DNA of 64,000 nt from the NCBI GenBank assembly GCA_013399305.1, contig VXAI01000087.1, forward strand, positions 3,104,276 through 3,168,275, in the 5' to 3' direction. Both the position numbers and the translations under genes were made by a program. This DNA comes from Rostratula benghalensis (Eukaryota > Chordata > Aves > Charadriiformes > Rostratulidae). The notes under the pieces were generated by a model, which was not told where the DNA came from, made no database searches, and saw only the letters and a program-made list of their open reading frames with translations. Of the stretch, positions 37,001 through 47,306 are shown piece by piece (positions within the stretch are counted from its first letter, which is position 1; every line of letters begins with the position of its first letter).

Positions 37001-39490
37001 AGTTCAGATCTTCACGCTTCTACAGTAAGTATCTTATTGGGACATTATAGGGAAAAAAATGGGAAACAGACACAAGAGACCATTAGACAAAAAAAAAAAT
37101 AGGTGGAGGGTTTTAATTTTGTTATATGATGTTAGTATCTCTCTTTGTCTTGCATATATCCTACACTGCCATAAATTTTAATTTCTCACACTTGTGCTAA
37201 ACTTTACTCTTGTCAAGCCTTGTGGCAAATCCATTTAGTTACATTGTTAAAAGTTCACAAATAAACTATGTTATCCGTATGTTTCCACACTCAGCTTTTG
37301 GATGAAATCATGTCCTCTGTAGAACTACATGAGGGCATCAGCTTTGACATCTGTGAGGCTAGAACATTATTCACTGAGCTTTGTCTGATATAAGACTACA
37401 AGGGTAAGTTCTGAAAAGAAACATGGAAAATCACAAACCTCTCTTTTTGATTAAAAAGATGTGATTTCGAACAGTCTGGAGCATGCTTGCTTCCTGCAAG
37501 ATCTATGGGGAAAGTAGGATAGGAAACAAGCCTAAACTTAAGACTTCTCCATCAAGGCTTTTGAAATTAATCCAGTTCATATCAGGGAAGTAGCACTTCT
37601 CATCCCTACTAAAGTACGAAAAATTAATGTAAACAATGAATTAAGAAAAAAGGATTTTTAATAAATTTGAATAAACTGAAGCTTGTGAATTAAATATAAT
37701 CATTGATTAAAAATATAAAATAGGTCAGGAAAAATAATTAACCAGAGAAGATAAATTGATGCTTAATATTTTTCCTTCACAAGGTGAGGTTTTCTTTTAA
37801 TAAAATATAGATACAGGAATGGCTTTCCAAACAACTATAAATTATCCTAATTTTACTGTTTTAAACAACACATAAGTGAAATTATAATACACTGAGTATA
37901 TTACCATATAGGGAATGATATATTGAATGATGTATTTTATACAAATCTATGATTTTTTAAAGTCATACTGTAATTCATCATATTAGAATCCCAAACATTC
38001 GAATATTTGTCTCTATATCCGTAGTAGGTCATATTAACTACTTAAATTACAATTCTTTCAGTCTTTGGTGTATTAAGAAGCACAAATGCAGGTTTTAACG
38101 TTAGTGTTTCTTGCCCTCTCTAATTATTCCAACAGCATGTTTTGCTGGTCATTGGCCTTACCCTGCAAACCCTGTGAGTGAATTGCTCTCCATGAAGTTA
38201 ATGAAACTGTTAAAAAGTTGTTTAGTGTTGATAAGGGACAGAGTCAGAATCGGGCCCCTGAGTGCTCCCCAGCTGTTGGTGTGCAGCTGAACCTCTTATT
38301 TAGTCTTTTATTGAAGTCTAGATGGACTTGGACTGCACAGCATCTACTGCCATGGGCCTGTATAGATGGTGGCTTATGACACGCAGAGAGTAATATCCAT
38401 ATCCAGAGTAGATTATAGAAAGGAATAAAGAAAATGTAACATCTTTGCAGCTTCATGTCTCAGTCATCAAGAGACTAAGGCTACGATGCTATAAAGTGGC
38501 ACAGGTCTTTATATACAACAATTATAGTAGTCCTATTTTTACATTCTGAAAATTATTGATGCTTTATTTATTTCCTGAGCTTTGTATATAACATTTGTTA
38601 TTTCAATACAAAGCCAAACCATAGATCTTTATATCAAGGTCCTAAGGTGAAGTTTACATAATTACATTGTTACTTGCTTTGAAGGCAAATAAGTTTCCTC
38701 AGTCAAAAGCCCGTTTAGATGTCCAAGTCTGGAATTCTAATCTTCGTAAGTCCTCACAACTGAGCTGTAAATTACATTATAGTTGAGAGTCAAGCATATG
38801 AACGTGGTCATCTAGGACTATTTTAGCTGTTCATGTATCTGTACTTCTGTACAGGGCGAGAAAATACAATATGGAACCTCCAGAAAACAGAAGCATTTCA
38901 AGAGGGGCAGCTAGAGGCCAGCTAAAGTACCCTATGACATCTAAAACTATTCAACTGCTTTTATTCCCATTATAGGATAATTATGAAGACTATCAAAGTC
39001 ACGGAAAAATAACTGCCATGATATCGACCAATATTGTAATGATGCCACAAGAGAAACATACCTCACATTACAGTCTTCCTGAATTTTGCTTCACTGCTCT
39101 ACAGAGATCAAAATTAATTATGTTCTCCTTAGTTAAGCATCAGTAGCCTTTATACTCTTAGTTTTTGTAGTCAAAAAATAGCAGCCCTAAAGAATAGAGA
39201 CACAAAAAATACACGAGCTAATACAAACCCTTCTCTTCCTCTCAGAAACACAGAATTTGTGTATTAAAGTTCTGACTGCAAAACGCATTGTTTAATATTG
39301 TTCTGAAACATTTATTGACTCTTCAAAGACACATGCTATTAAACCGTCGTTCCTTTACTGACAAGATTAAGTTTATCCTACACTAATGTTTCAGTCTGAT
39401 CATTTAAATGTTTTGCAAGTTTGAGGTTTACATTTGAATTTACCCTGGCCTGGTTTGTGACAAAGCTACTAAATCTTTAAGGAGTTGCTT
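34021..39490. other. AT-rich non-coding stretch
   Basis: No gene recognised in about 5.5 kb. Minor features: a T/G-rich run near 35818-35875 and a G4TTTTTTAGGG-T15 tract at 36945-36974 that contains one telomere-like TTAGGG. The longest frame (35434-35739, -, 101 codons) has no domain I recognise. The section 38220-38460 is less AT-rich but shows nothing definable. Confidence 0.55.
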
Positions 39491-39673
39491 ATTGGAATGA
39501 TTTAGTTTAATTTTAACAGTACTGAGCAAACTGACAGCCGTATATAAAACCCTTCCTGGAAGCAGTATTCCTCTAGAATTTAGGCTGTCTTAGATAAAGT
39601 AACAGAAACACCATGAGCAGCTGAAATGTGATTACGTTGAAGAAGAAAAAGTATGCAGCCTATACTGGTAAGT
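39491..39673 (+). promoter_or_regulatory. Promoter-like arrangement: inverted CCAAT, TATA box, splice donor
   Basis: ATTGG (inverted CCAAT) at 39491-39495 is followed about 46 bases later by TATATAAAA at 39541-39549, and then by a strong consensus 5' splice site, CTG|GTAAGTAC, at 39668. If transcription started about 30 bases after the TATA, near 39571, the first exon would be about 97 bases. A fitting acceptor (TTCCATATTTCAG) ends at 40057, giving a 390-base intron. The putative exon has an ATG at 39613 closed at once by TGA, so any transcript would probably be non-coding. Each element is common by chance; only their spacing is suggestive. Confidence 0.25.
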
Positions 39674-41059
39674 ACAGCTCTTTTCTTCCTGCTACTTTAA
39701 ACCAGCAAAGCCCATTTCAGTTAGTGGATCCTTACAAGTCTACATCAACTAAAACCCTGGCCCTGTATTTTCTTCTCAACGTTCCTAAACATCAACATTG
39801 TTTTTATTTTCTTATGAAATTCTATATTATAATAAAGTACTTAGGTATGTTTGGCCAATCAATTTGCTGGGTAAATGGAATAGTCTTAATGCTCTAATTG
39901 TGCAATTAGAGTCATTTGGTCCGTGTAGAACTAGCTACTCTTAGATTAGCAGATTGATAAGGATACAAAGAGAAGGCCAAAGCATTTTTTAAAACTGAAA
40001 CTTTATTTCATTATCATGTAATTGGGTTAGGTTTTATTTTGTTATTCCATATTTCAGTGGGTATGATAAATATGAGGTGCCCTGAGGGTGATGCTCGTGC
40101 TATGATTTGCCTTGTCCAGGGTTTATCTGGGATAATGTTACCATCCCAATATTTAGTTTTGGAGCACAGTATTTGGAATAGCTCAAATATCTCAGTAGCC
40201 ATGAGGTGCGATTTATTGGGCTTTACCTATATAATTTTAGCACTTCTGCGTTTTTAAAACACAAGTTTTGGTACATTGTCGTTGCTAACTTTAGGAGAAA
40301 ATGCAAATGGATTTAAAACAGTGGTGTTAAAGATCTTACTCTCTTCGTGTTGCTTTACTGTTCTTAACAGAGCTTAATGCTAAACTTGAGGAAGGATAGG
40401 AAAGGATTTTTTAAAAAAAGATACAAAATCTTCAGCATTTTTTTTATTTCTATCAACAGTTCTCTCCTGTATAGTGGGATTATTCAAAAAAATATAAATG
40501 ATTTGTTGTATATTAATGAAGAATAGAATTCACTTTCTTGCTAAATTTATTGTTACTGTCTTTTTGGTGGTGTATGTGTATTACAAGAAGGTTATGTCTG
40601 TAGTAGGATAATAAACAAATCTTGCATAATGGCATACAATTATCTCTCCCATGAAACATGGAATGATTTCAGCCTGTGCCAGCTGGTACTCTGCAACACA
40701 ATTCCTCGACATTGTTTGATTTAACACCAACCAGCAACCTTTCTGAATAAACAGTTTTGATTTGGTCACTGTCTTTTTAGGATAAGAGAGTTTAATAGAA
40801 CAGACCTATGCTTCTTTTCCAATAGGTTATTTCTGACAGTGGTAGCAGTCAATCCTTAAAGAGAGAGATCAAGAGGTTATTTCCTGGGTGTATGTTCTCA
40901 CTTTCTGATATTTTATTTCTGAAGAAACAGCTTGCATCCATACCTTTTGTCTTTCAAAAAGCTGTGCGGGTCCTTCCTGAACTGATCCTGCAGTGTCCTG
41001 TGGCAGTGCATTCTTCAATGTATATGCACTGTATGACTAAGTTGTTCTAGAGTGGTTCC
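39674..41059. other. Non-coding stretch
   Basis: The section 40014-40257 is open on both strands (72 codons on +, 62 on -) and less AT-rich than its flanks, but neither product is recognisable. A near-perfect palindrome, CTCTAATTG-TG-CAATTAGAG, sits at 39892-39911 and holds two convergent TAATTG homeodomain-type cores. Nothing else is identified. Confidence 0.45.
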
Positions 41060-42183
41060 AGACAATTTCATCACACTCATCTTTGTCTCATGCAAAGCAT
41101 TGATTGGTCCATCCCTATTCACCTGTGCAATAGGTTGACCTTGGATCACCAAGCCACTCACCAAGCCACTCAAAGACTCCCCCTCCTCAGCTGGACAGAG
41201 GGAGAAAAATAGAATGAAAGGCTCAGGAGTCAAGATAAAGCCAGGGGAGATCACGCATCAATTATCATCATGGGAAAAAGAGACTTGACTCAGAAAAATT
41301 AACTTATTGTCAATCAAATCAGAGTAGAATAATGATAAATAAAAGCAAATCTTCAAACGTCTTCAAACCTCCCCCCCCCACCTCAGGCAGCACAGGGCAT
41401 TGAGGAATGGGGGTTATGGTCAGTTCATCACACGTTGTGTCAGCTGCTCCTTCCCCCTCAGACTTTTCTGCTTGTTCCCCTGGTCCTTCCCATGGGAGAC
41501 AGTCACCTGTGAACTTTCTTTTCAGCCCTTCCAATGGGCTGTAGCTCTTCATGATCCAGCATAGGTCCTTAAAAGTGCTCCAGCATAGGTCCCCCACAGG
41601 GTGAAAAGTCCTGCCAGCAAAACTGATCTAGCATGGGCATCTCTCTACACAGGAGCACAGGTTCTGCCATAAGCCTGCTCTAGCAGTGGATCTCCATGGG
41701 GAAACAGCCTCCTTCAGGTGTATCTGCCTGCTCTAGTGTGGGGTCCTCCACAGAGTGCACGTGAATATCTGCTCTACCTCTGTGGGCTGCAGTGGGACAA
41801 CCTGCCTTACCTTGGTCTTCACTATGGGCTGCAGGAGAATCTCTGCTCTAACTCCAGGAGCACCTCCTCCTCCTCCCCCTACCTCCTCCTTCTTCACTGA
41901 CTGATTTCTGCAGAGTTGTTTCTCTCACATATTCTCCCTCCTCTCTTTCGGACTGCTATTCCTCAGCAGTTTGGGTTTTTTTCTTTCTACAATCTGTTAT
42001 CCCAGAAGCACTACCACCGTTGCTGATGGCCTCAGCCTTGGTCAGCAGCAGGTCCATCTAGGAGCTAGCTGGTTTTAGTTCTATCGGACATGGAAGAGCT
42101 TCTAGTATCCACTCACAGAAATCACCCCCATAGCCCCTCCATTACCAAAACCTTGCCACATAAATACAATTCAACCCACTCCA
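41060..42183 (-). mobile_element. Avian ERV-type LTR, probably solo or with a short stub of leader
   Basis: I recognise the text of a long terminal repeat common in bird genomes. On the plus strand it reads reversed: repeated CTGCTCTAGTGTGGGGTCCT-like units between about 41520 and 41850 (variants of 'CTCCAGCATAGGTCC'), TCAGCCTTGGTCAGCAGCAG, TTTTAGTTCTATCGGACATG, then ACCAAAACCTTGCCACATAA at the right edge. That edge is the LTR 5' end, so the element faces left. In element orientation, a decayed polyadenylation signal (AATAAG, 41303-41308) lies where the R region should be. 41090-41280 may be R/U5 or leader. I see no gag, pol or env coding sequence and no second LTR. A C9 run (41371-41379) and a perfect 12-bp tandem duplication (41147-41170) sit inside. 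Exact ends, target duplication and ERV class (I suspect ERV-L) are unresolved. Confidence 0.78.
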
Positions 42184-42202
42184 CTGAAACCATTATGTAA
42201 AC

Positions 42203-42300
42203 GATCCCTCTTGTGCTCCCCTTTAAGTAATCTCTTTTCAAAGCTGGAAAGACCTAGTCTGATCAATGTCTTCTCAAAGAGAAGCCTCTTTATCCTTTTT
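42203..42300 (-). mobile_element. Old CR1-type LINE scrap, reverse orientation
   Basis: The phrases GATCCCTCTTGTGCTCCCCT, then ATCTCTTTTCAAAGCTGGAA, AGACCTAGTCTGATCAATGT and CTTCTCAAAGAGAAGCCTCT follow the reverse complement of the CR1 ORF2 C-terminal region (as in 43690-44366), but with much higher divergence. It lies directly beside the LTR's 5' end, so the LTR may have landed in or next to it. Confidence 0.45.
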
Positions 42301-43476
42301 CTCTCCTGTATCTATATTTGGTGGTTTCTTTCTTTTTTTTTTTTTTTTTTTAATTCTGTATCTGCATGAATGCATACAGGCACATACTCATGAAGACTTC
42401 ACAGCACAAACTGTTCAGCTACGTATTAGAAATTTGTCCTTCCATAGTAGAAAAGCAGAACACCAGCAGCGGCATACATAAATGTTTTCATTTTTCTGTA
42501 GAAGAGAAAAAAAGGTGAGACATTAGATTCTCTGTTTTTAGGCGATCAGAGAACAGTTGAAAAAAACCAGTAACACTAGATACTTTAATGTACAGTGGTT
42601 TTAGCATAAGAAGTCCAGTGCATGCTGTTATTTGGTAAGGCGCATTCTAGCATAAAAATTAAGAAAATGTGTCACAACATGAAGGAAAGTAAGTACAATC
42701 AAGCTTAGAACAAGCAAAATACCAGAATAGTATAAAAAAAAATTTTTTTTTAAATGTTTGCTTATTTGGCAAGGGTTTATGCCAAATATCAATTACATAT
42801 TTTGAATAATTTCTACCAACCATAAGATCTGAAGAATAGTGAGCCTAATTTGATATGCTTTTAATATCATCCTCTCTCTTCTCTCTCAGTATGGATTCAG
42901 CTACACAGGCAAAATTCTGGCACTTCCATGTGTAGGGTTGTTATGCTTTTACTTTGGACACTTTTCCCTTTATCTTAAGGAACATAAGGGATGCTGTGCC
43001 ATTTTCTTCCTTGTAGACTGGCTCAGAAAGCTGTGTTAGTGTCAAAAAAATCTTAAGTCTTGATTTGACAAAGTGATTCAATACAATTATCAGGTTTAAT
43101 AACTTCTGAGAGGCTAATTGTGCTTCAAGCACATCAGGCATTTATATTTTCTTCATTGAAAGAGAGCCATTTTTGTAGAAGAATGTTTTGCAGTGTCCAG
43201 TTTGCAATTAAATGCAGAATTGGTGCAATTATTCCATTTAGGATGAGACTTTATGACAATCAATGTTCTAGTGTAGATGCTATTCTATTAATATTAAGAT
43301 AATATATGCTTATATAATTCTTCCCTCTTACTAATGCCGCTTTAAAGCACTGCAAATTCCTGATGCAGATGAATCCATTCCTTTTCTTCAGGTCAAAATC
43401 TGTGAGACTCTCCGCCAGAGGTTCTTGAAAAACCCAGGACTCTAGTAAATTCAAATGTAGAAATAACACACACACT
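42301..43476. other. AT-rich non-coding stretch
   Basis: No gene recognised. It holds a 19-T run (42333-42351) and a perfect A9T9 palindrome (42734-42751). Small frames at 42941-43141 and 43260-43475 (both -) show no domain. Confidence 0.55.
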
Positions 43477-43533
43477 TAAAAATATTTTAAAATATTTTAA
43501 AATTATAAAATATATTATAAAATATTTTAAAAA
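43477..43533. repeat. AT-only palindrome cluster
   Basis: About 57 bases without G or C, built from repeated AAAATATTTT palindromes (around 43480, 43490 and 43520) with an ATAAAATATATTATAAAAT insert. Each unit can fold on itself. It lies about 160 bases beyond the tail of the next CR1. The sequence is AT-only and prone to unwinding. Confidence 0.9.
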
Positions 43534-43689
43534 TCATGTATCATGGAAAAAAATGAGGCCACAGTTTTAAAAACTCCTTTGCACTTTATTATTCAAGAAA
43601 TAAAAATAACAAAATGCATAAAAACAAGGGGAAAAAATAGATCAGAGGCAGTGGATGACATTTATTCAATGCCCAATAATTCCATTGAA

Positions 43690-44366
43690 ATTATAGAATC
43701 ACATAATTGTCAGAGTTGGAAGGGAGCTCTAAGTATCATCCAGTCCAACTCCTCTGCTAGAGCAAGTTGCCCAGAGCACATCACTCAGGACTGCATCCAG
43801 GCAAGACTTGAAGATCTCCAAAGAAGGGGACTCCACGCCCTCCCTGGGCAGCCTCTGCCAGGGTTCTGGCACTTTCACCAGAAAGAAGTTTTTCCCTCAT
43901 CTTTGAATGGAACTTCCTGTGTTCCAGCTTGTGTCTGTTGCCCCTGAAAAAAGAAAAAGAGCACAGATCCATCCTCCTTCAACCCACCCCTCAGATACTT
44001 GTGAGCATGAATAAAGTCTCCCCTCAGCCTTCTCTTCTCCCGGCTAAAGAGTCCCAGCTCTCTCAGCCTTTCCTCACAAGGGAGATGCTCCAATCCCTCC
44101 ATCACCTTTTTTACCCTACACTGGACTCTCTCCAGTCTCTGTTGTACTGGGGAGCCCAGGACTGCATGCAGTATTCCAGTTGTGGCCTCACCAGTGCAGA
44201 GTAGAGGGGGAGAATGACTTCCCTGGACTACAGGCCACTCTCTTCCCTGTGCAGCCCAGGATTCCATTGGCCCTCTTGGCGACAAGGGCACATTGCTGTC
44301 TCAGGAATAATTTTCTACCTACTTGTACCCCCAGATTCTTCTCCTCAGAAGTGCTTTCCAATTAGG
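43690..44366 (-). mobile_element. CR1 LINE, 5'-truncated, fairly well preserved, reverse orientation
   Basis: Read on the plus strand, the copy begins with the reversed tail ATAGAATCACATAATTGTCA and GAGTTGGAAGGGAGCTCTAA, passes through CTCAGCCTTTCCTCACAAGG and ACTGGACTCTCTCCAGTCTC, and ends near CCCAGATTCTTCTCCTCAGA. About 670 bases are kept: the C-terminal part of ORF2 and the 3' UTR. The minus-strand frame 43875-44291 preserves a recognisable stretch of ORF2 (HLPCEERLRELGLFSREKRR) but begins inside the element and ends out of frame in the 3' UTR, so it is not functional. Divergence looks lower than in the other CR1 pieces except 46648-47306, so it is one of the younger insertions. Confidence 0.96.
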
Positions 44367-44400
44367 ATTTATTTGATCAAGAAAAAATGCAGAAGGTGTA

Positions 44401-44464
44401 TTTTGGTTTTTTTGGGTTTTTTTTGTTTGGGTTTTTTTTGTTTGGTTGGGTTTTTCCCCCCCCC
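44401..44464. repeat. T/G-rich tract ending in C9
   Basis: A T-rich tract with three GGG runs (44414-44416, 44429-44431, 44448-44450) and GG steps, ending abruptly in nine C (44456-44464). It lies about 35 bases beyond the 5' end of the reversed CR1. The long T loops make a stable intramolecular G-quadruplex unlikely. Confidence 0.85.
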
Positions 44465-46647
44465 TGCAAATGGGGATTTTCTTCATTCTGAATAGCTTTG
44501 CATTTAAGTCAAATCTATTATGATATCTTTATCTTACAGTAAATAATTTGATGTGATGAATTCATTGTAGGGCTTGGGTAGGACATTTTTGCAGTAAGAG
44601 GATGAAGCTGACTGCTCTATCTAATTCTGACAGCACAGAAAAGAATAGATTGAACAATTCAGGAGCAAGAATATGTAATTGAACATGGAGGATACAAATG
44701 TGCTGATCTCTACTGCTACTTCTGACTAGTGACAAAAAGAAAATATTTTTTTTTGTTTGTTTTTCTGTCTGCTGCAGTCAACTAAGCATGCAAAAAAGCC
44801 CAGGGTCTTCATATAGAATTCAAAGCTTCAAGCAACTTGAAAGTGAGAAGAAAGTGAAGAAGAAAGTTCTCCGAACTATGTCTTCTCATCTGCAAGCGTG
44901 ATCTGGCTGAACTTTAGCTGACATTGGCTAGATATTAGGAAAGATAACTAATAATAACAATTTTGATACATCAGATAACTAATAATAACAATTTTGATAC
45001 ATCTATCTCCAAACAACACGTTTACTAGCAGAGATATGGGGAAATCCTCTGGCTTTATTTGAAAAGAAGATGTGGGCGTTTTCCTGGTCCTCTGCTTGCC
45101 TTAACAAAATGTTGGAGATAAAACAGGCAACAGTCACATTTCATGGAGACAGTCATATGACTGGAATTCCAATGTCTATGGACAAAGACTGTCAGAAACC
45201 AGCAGAAGTGAACTCAATTAAACTGAATGAATAGAACTGGCATTTCTTCTGTCAAATAAGTTTTTCTTTCTTTTGTAGAAGTAAATTTGAAATAATTGTT
45301 CATATTTCAACATGTTTACTCTGTGTCTCCTGGGTACACTATTGCGTGGAAAACATTTGCTGTATCAAATTTGAAAAAGGTCAATAACTCCCACTGTATT
45401 CTACCCTTGGGACTTGTGTGTATAGATTATGATGCTGAAAATTTTCTTTGTATTGTCTTGCTTAAAGTGCTGTAAGAGGTCTATTAGTTTATTTTCTTTA
45501 TCTTTAGAATGTTATGTATTCTGAAGATAAATCATCATGCTGACTAAAGAAAACTGTTTGGGTTATTTATTTCAAGCCAAATTAATACAGTTCTCTTTCC
45601 TGATAGTACTGTTAAGACTATTATATTTCCATATTAATTCTAGGAATATTTCAATTATATGTGTCACTTAGTTATGGATATAGCCTCATGTTCAGTTGTA
45701 AACAAAAAATTTCTTTGTTTTAAAAAAAATATATCTAAAATACTATTATTAAGGATCTCCACAGTTTCTAACACTCATATGATTAATCCTTAAGCCCCTG
45801 TGGAGTTAATTAATATAAATATACATTTTTACTAAAATAGAGCACTGAGCTCAAAATATTCAGCAGAAACACTGGGCTGTGTCTACCACTCCCAGAGTGG
45901 ATATTGTGTTAATACTCAGGTGACACAACCTACTTTCAAAAAAAGCCTTAAACACAAAAACTTTCCCTCCACCTGTCCACCAGAGGCATGCTGGACTACA
46001 ACCTTGCTGTCCCATTTACAACTCATACTTGGAAATTGAGTGTACATGTCATCCTTCATATCTCTATTCACTTCTTTGTAATACAGTTCTTCCTACATAA
46101 TGTGCTTTATTTCCTTTAAAAGCCAGTCTTCAGACCAATCCTAGATTTTTAATTGTTTTCCACAGATCTTAAGCTGAACTTAAGTGAAAAGTAGTATGGG
46201 CAGTCCTTGAAATACAACTGGAGCTTTACAATTTTCATGGAAAAGCAGCAAGTCTAGTTGCATAAGGGCATTTTTGGAACAACAAAACTCCTTTAGAAAT
46301 TGAATCAGCATTAGAAAATTATTTTACTGCCTGAAAATTAAGAATCCTGTCTGCACACATCTGAAATGAAAAGGATGTAGTTAATGCATTGTTTTGGTCA
46401 TTATATCTTTTCCAATCAAATGCTTGAGAATTTCTTCTTTTTTTTATTTTTTTATTTTTTATTTTTTTTAATAACAGTGTATCTAGTCTCTGACTTTAAA
46501 ATAACCACTTCTATGAGTGAAAAAAAACCCCAACATTCAGTACCTTGGATACTGCTGGAAATTTATTACTGAGTAACTACCTAAAGGCAGTGCAAAGTGG
46601 GATGCTGTTCAAAACTAACAATATCTTAAAGATAAAAGAAGACCTCA
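44465..46647. other. Spacer between two inverted CR1 copies
   Basis: AT-rich, no gene recognised. Apart from the 31-bp duplication listed separately and a T/A low-complexity run at about 46434-46470, it looks unique. It separates two CR1 copies of similar length in opposite orientation. Confidence 0.55.
44942..45003 (+). repeat. Perfect 31-bp tandem duplication
   Basis: The 31 bases at 44942-44972 (beginning AGATAACTAATAATAACAAT) are repeated without any difference at 44973-45003. Zero divergence in a non-coding AT-rich region points to a recent duplication, or an assembly artefact. Confidence 0.98.
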
Positions 46648-47306
46648 CACCAACACAGGTTGGGGGCTGCCCTGCTGGAGAGAAGCTCTGAGGAAAAAGA
46701 TTAGGGAGTTCTGGTGGACAACAGGATGACCATGAGTGGCAATGTGCCTTTGTGGCTGAAAAGGCCAATGGCATCCTGGGGTGCATCAAGATCAACAGGT
46801 TGAGGAAGGTCATCCTGCCCCTCTGCTCTGCCCTGATGAAGTCCCATCTGGTGTACTGTGTCCAGTTCTGTGCTCCAAAGTTCAAGAAGGGCAGGGAACT
46901 GTTGAAGAGGGTACAGCAGAGGACCATGAAGATGATGAGGGGCCTGGAGCATTTCTCTTAAAAGGAAAGGCTGAGGGACTAGGGTCTTTTTAGTCTGGAC
47001 CTATAAATACCTAAATGGTGGGTGTCAAGAGGAAGGGGCCAATCTTTTTTCAGTGGTGCACAGTGACAGGACAAGAGGAAATGGGCATAAACCTGTGTCT
47101 AGGAGAACTTCCTCCTAACCATGAGGAGAGAACTAGAATAGGCTGCCCAGAGAGATGGTAGATTCTCTGTCTCTGGAGACATGAAAAAGCCACCTAGACA
47201 AGCCTGTGCAACCTGCTCTAGGAGGACCTGATTTGGCAGGGAGGCTGGACTAGATGATCTGCAGAGGTCCCTTCCAGCCCCCATGGAATCATTCTGTGAT
47301 TCTGCA
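46648..47306 (+). mobile_element. CR1 LINE, 5'-truncated, fairly well preserved
   Basis: The copy follows CR1 from GCCCTGCTGGAGAGAAGCTC through AGTTCTGGTGGACAACAGGA, GGCCAATGGCATCCTGGGGT, AAGAAGGGCAGGGAACTGTT and AATAGGCTGCCCAGAGAGAT to GGACTAGATGATCTGCAGAG, ending in the hallmark tail ATCATTCTGTGATTCTGC. It keeps the ORF2 C-terminus (for example the + frame 46752-46961, SHLVYCVQFCAPKFKKGRELLK within it) and the complete 3' UTR. Small deletions near 46995-47010 break the frame. It covers much the same part of CR1 as the reversed copy at 43690-44366. Confidence 0.97.

Noticed and set aside
43875..44291. 138-codon minus-strand frame as a host gene
   Set aside because: It lies wholly inside a truncated CR1 and is a remnant of its ORF2 plus 3' UTR.
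44401..44464. G-quadruplex
   Set aside because: Only three GGG runs with loops of 12 or more bases; not a convincing four-tract motif.
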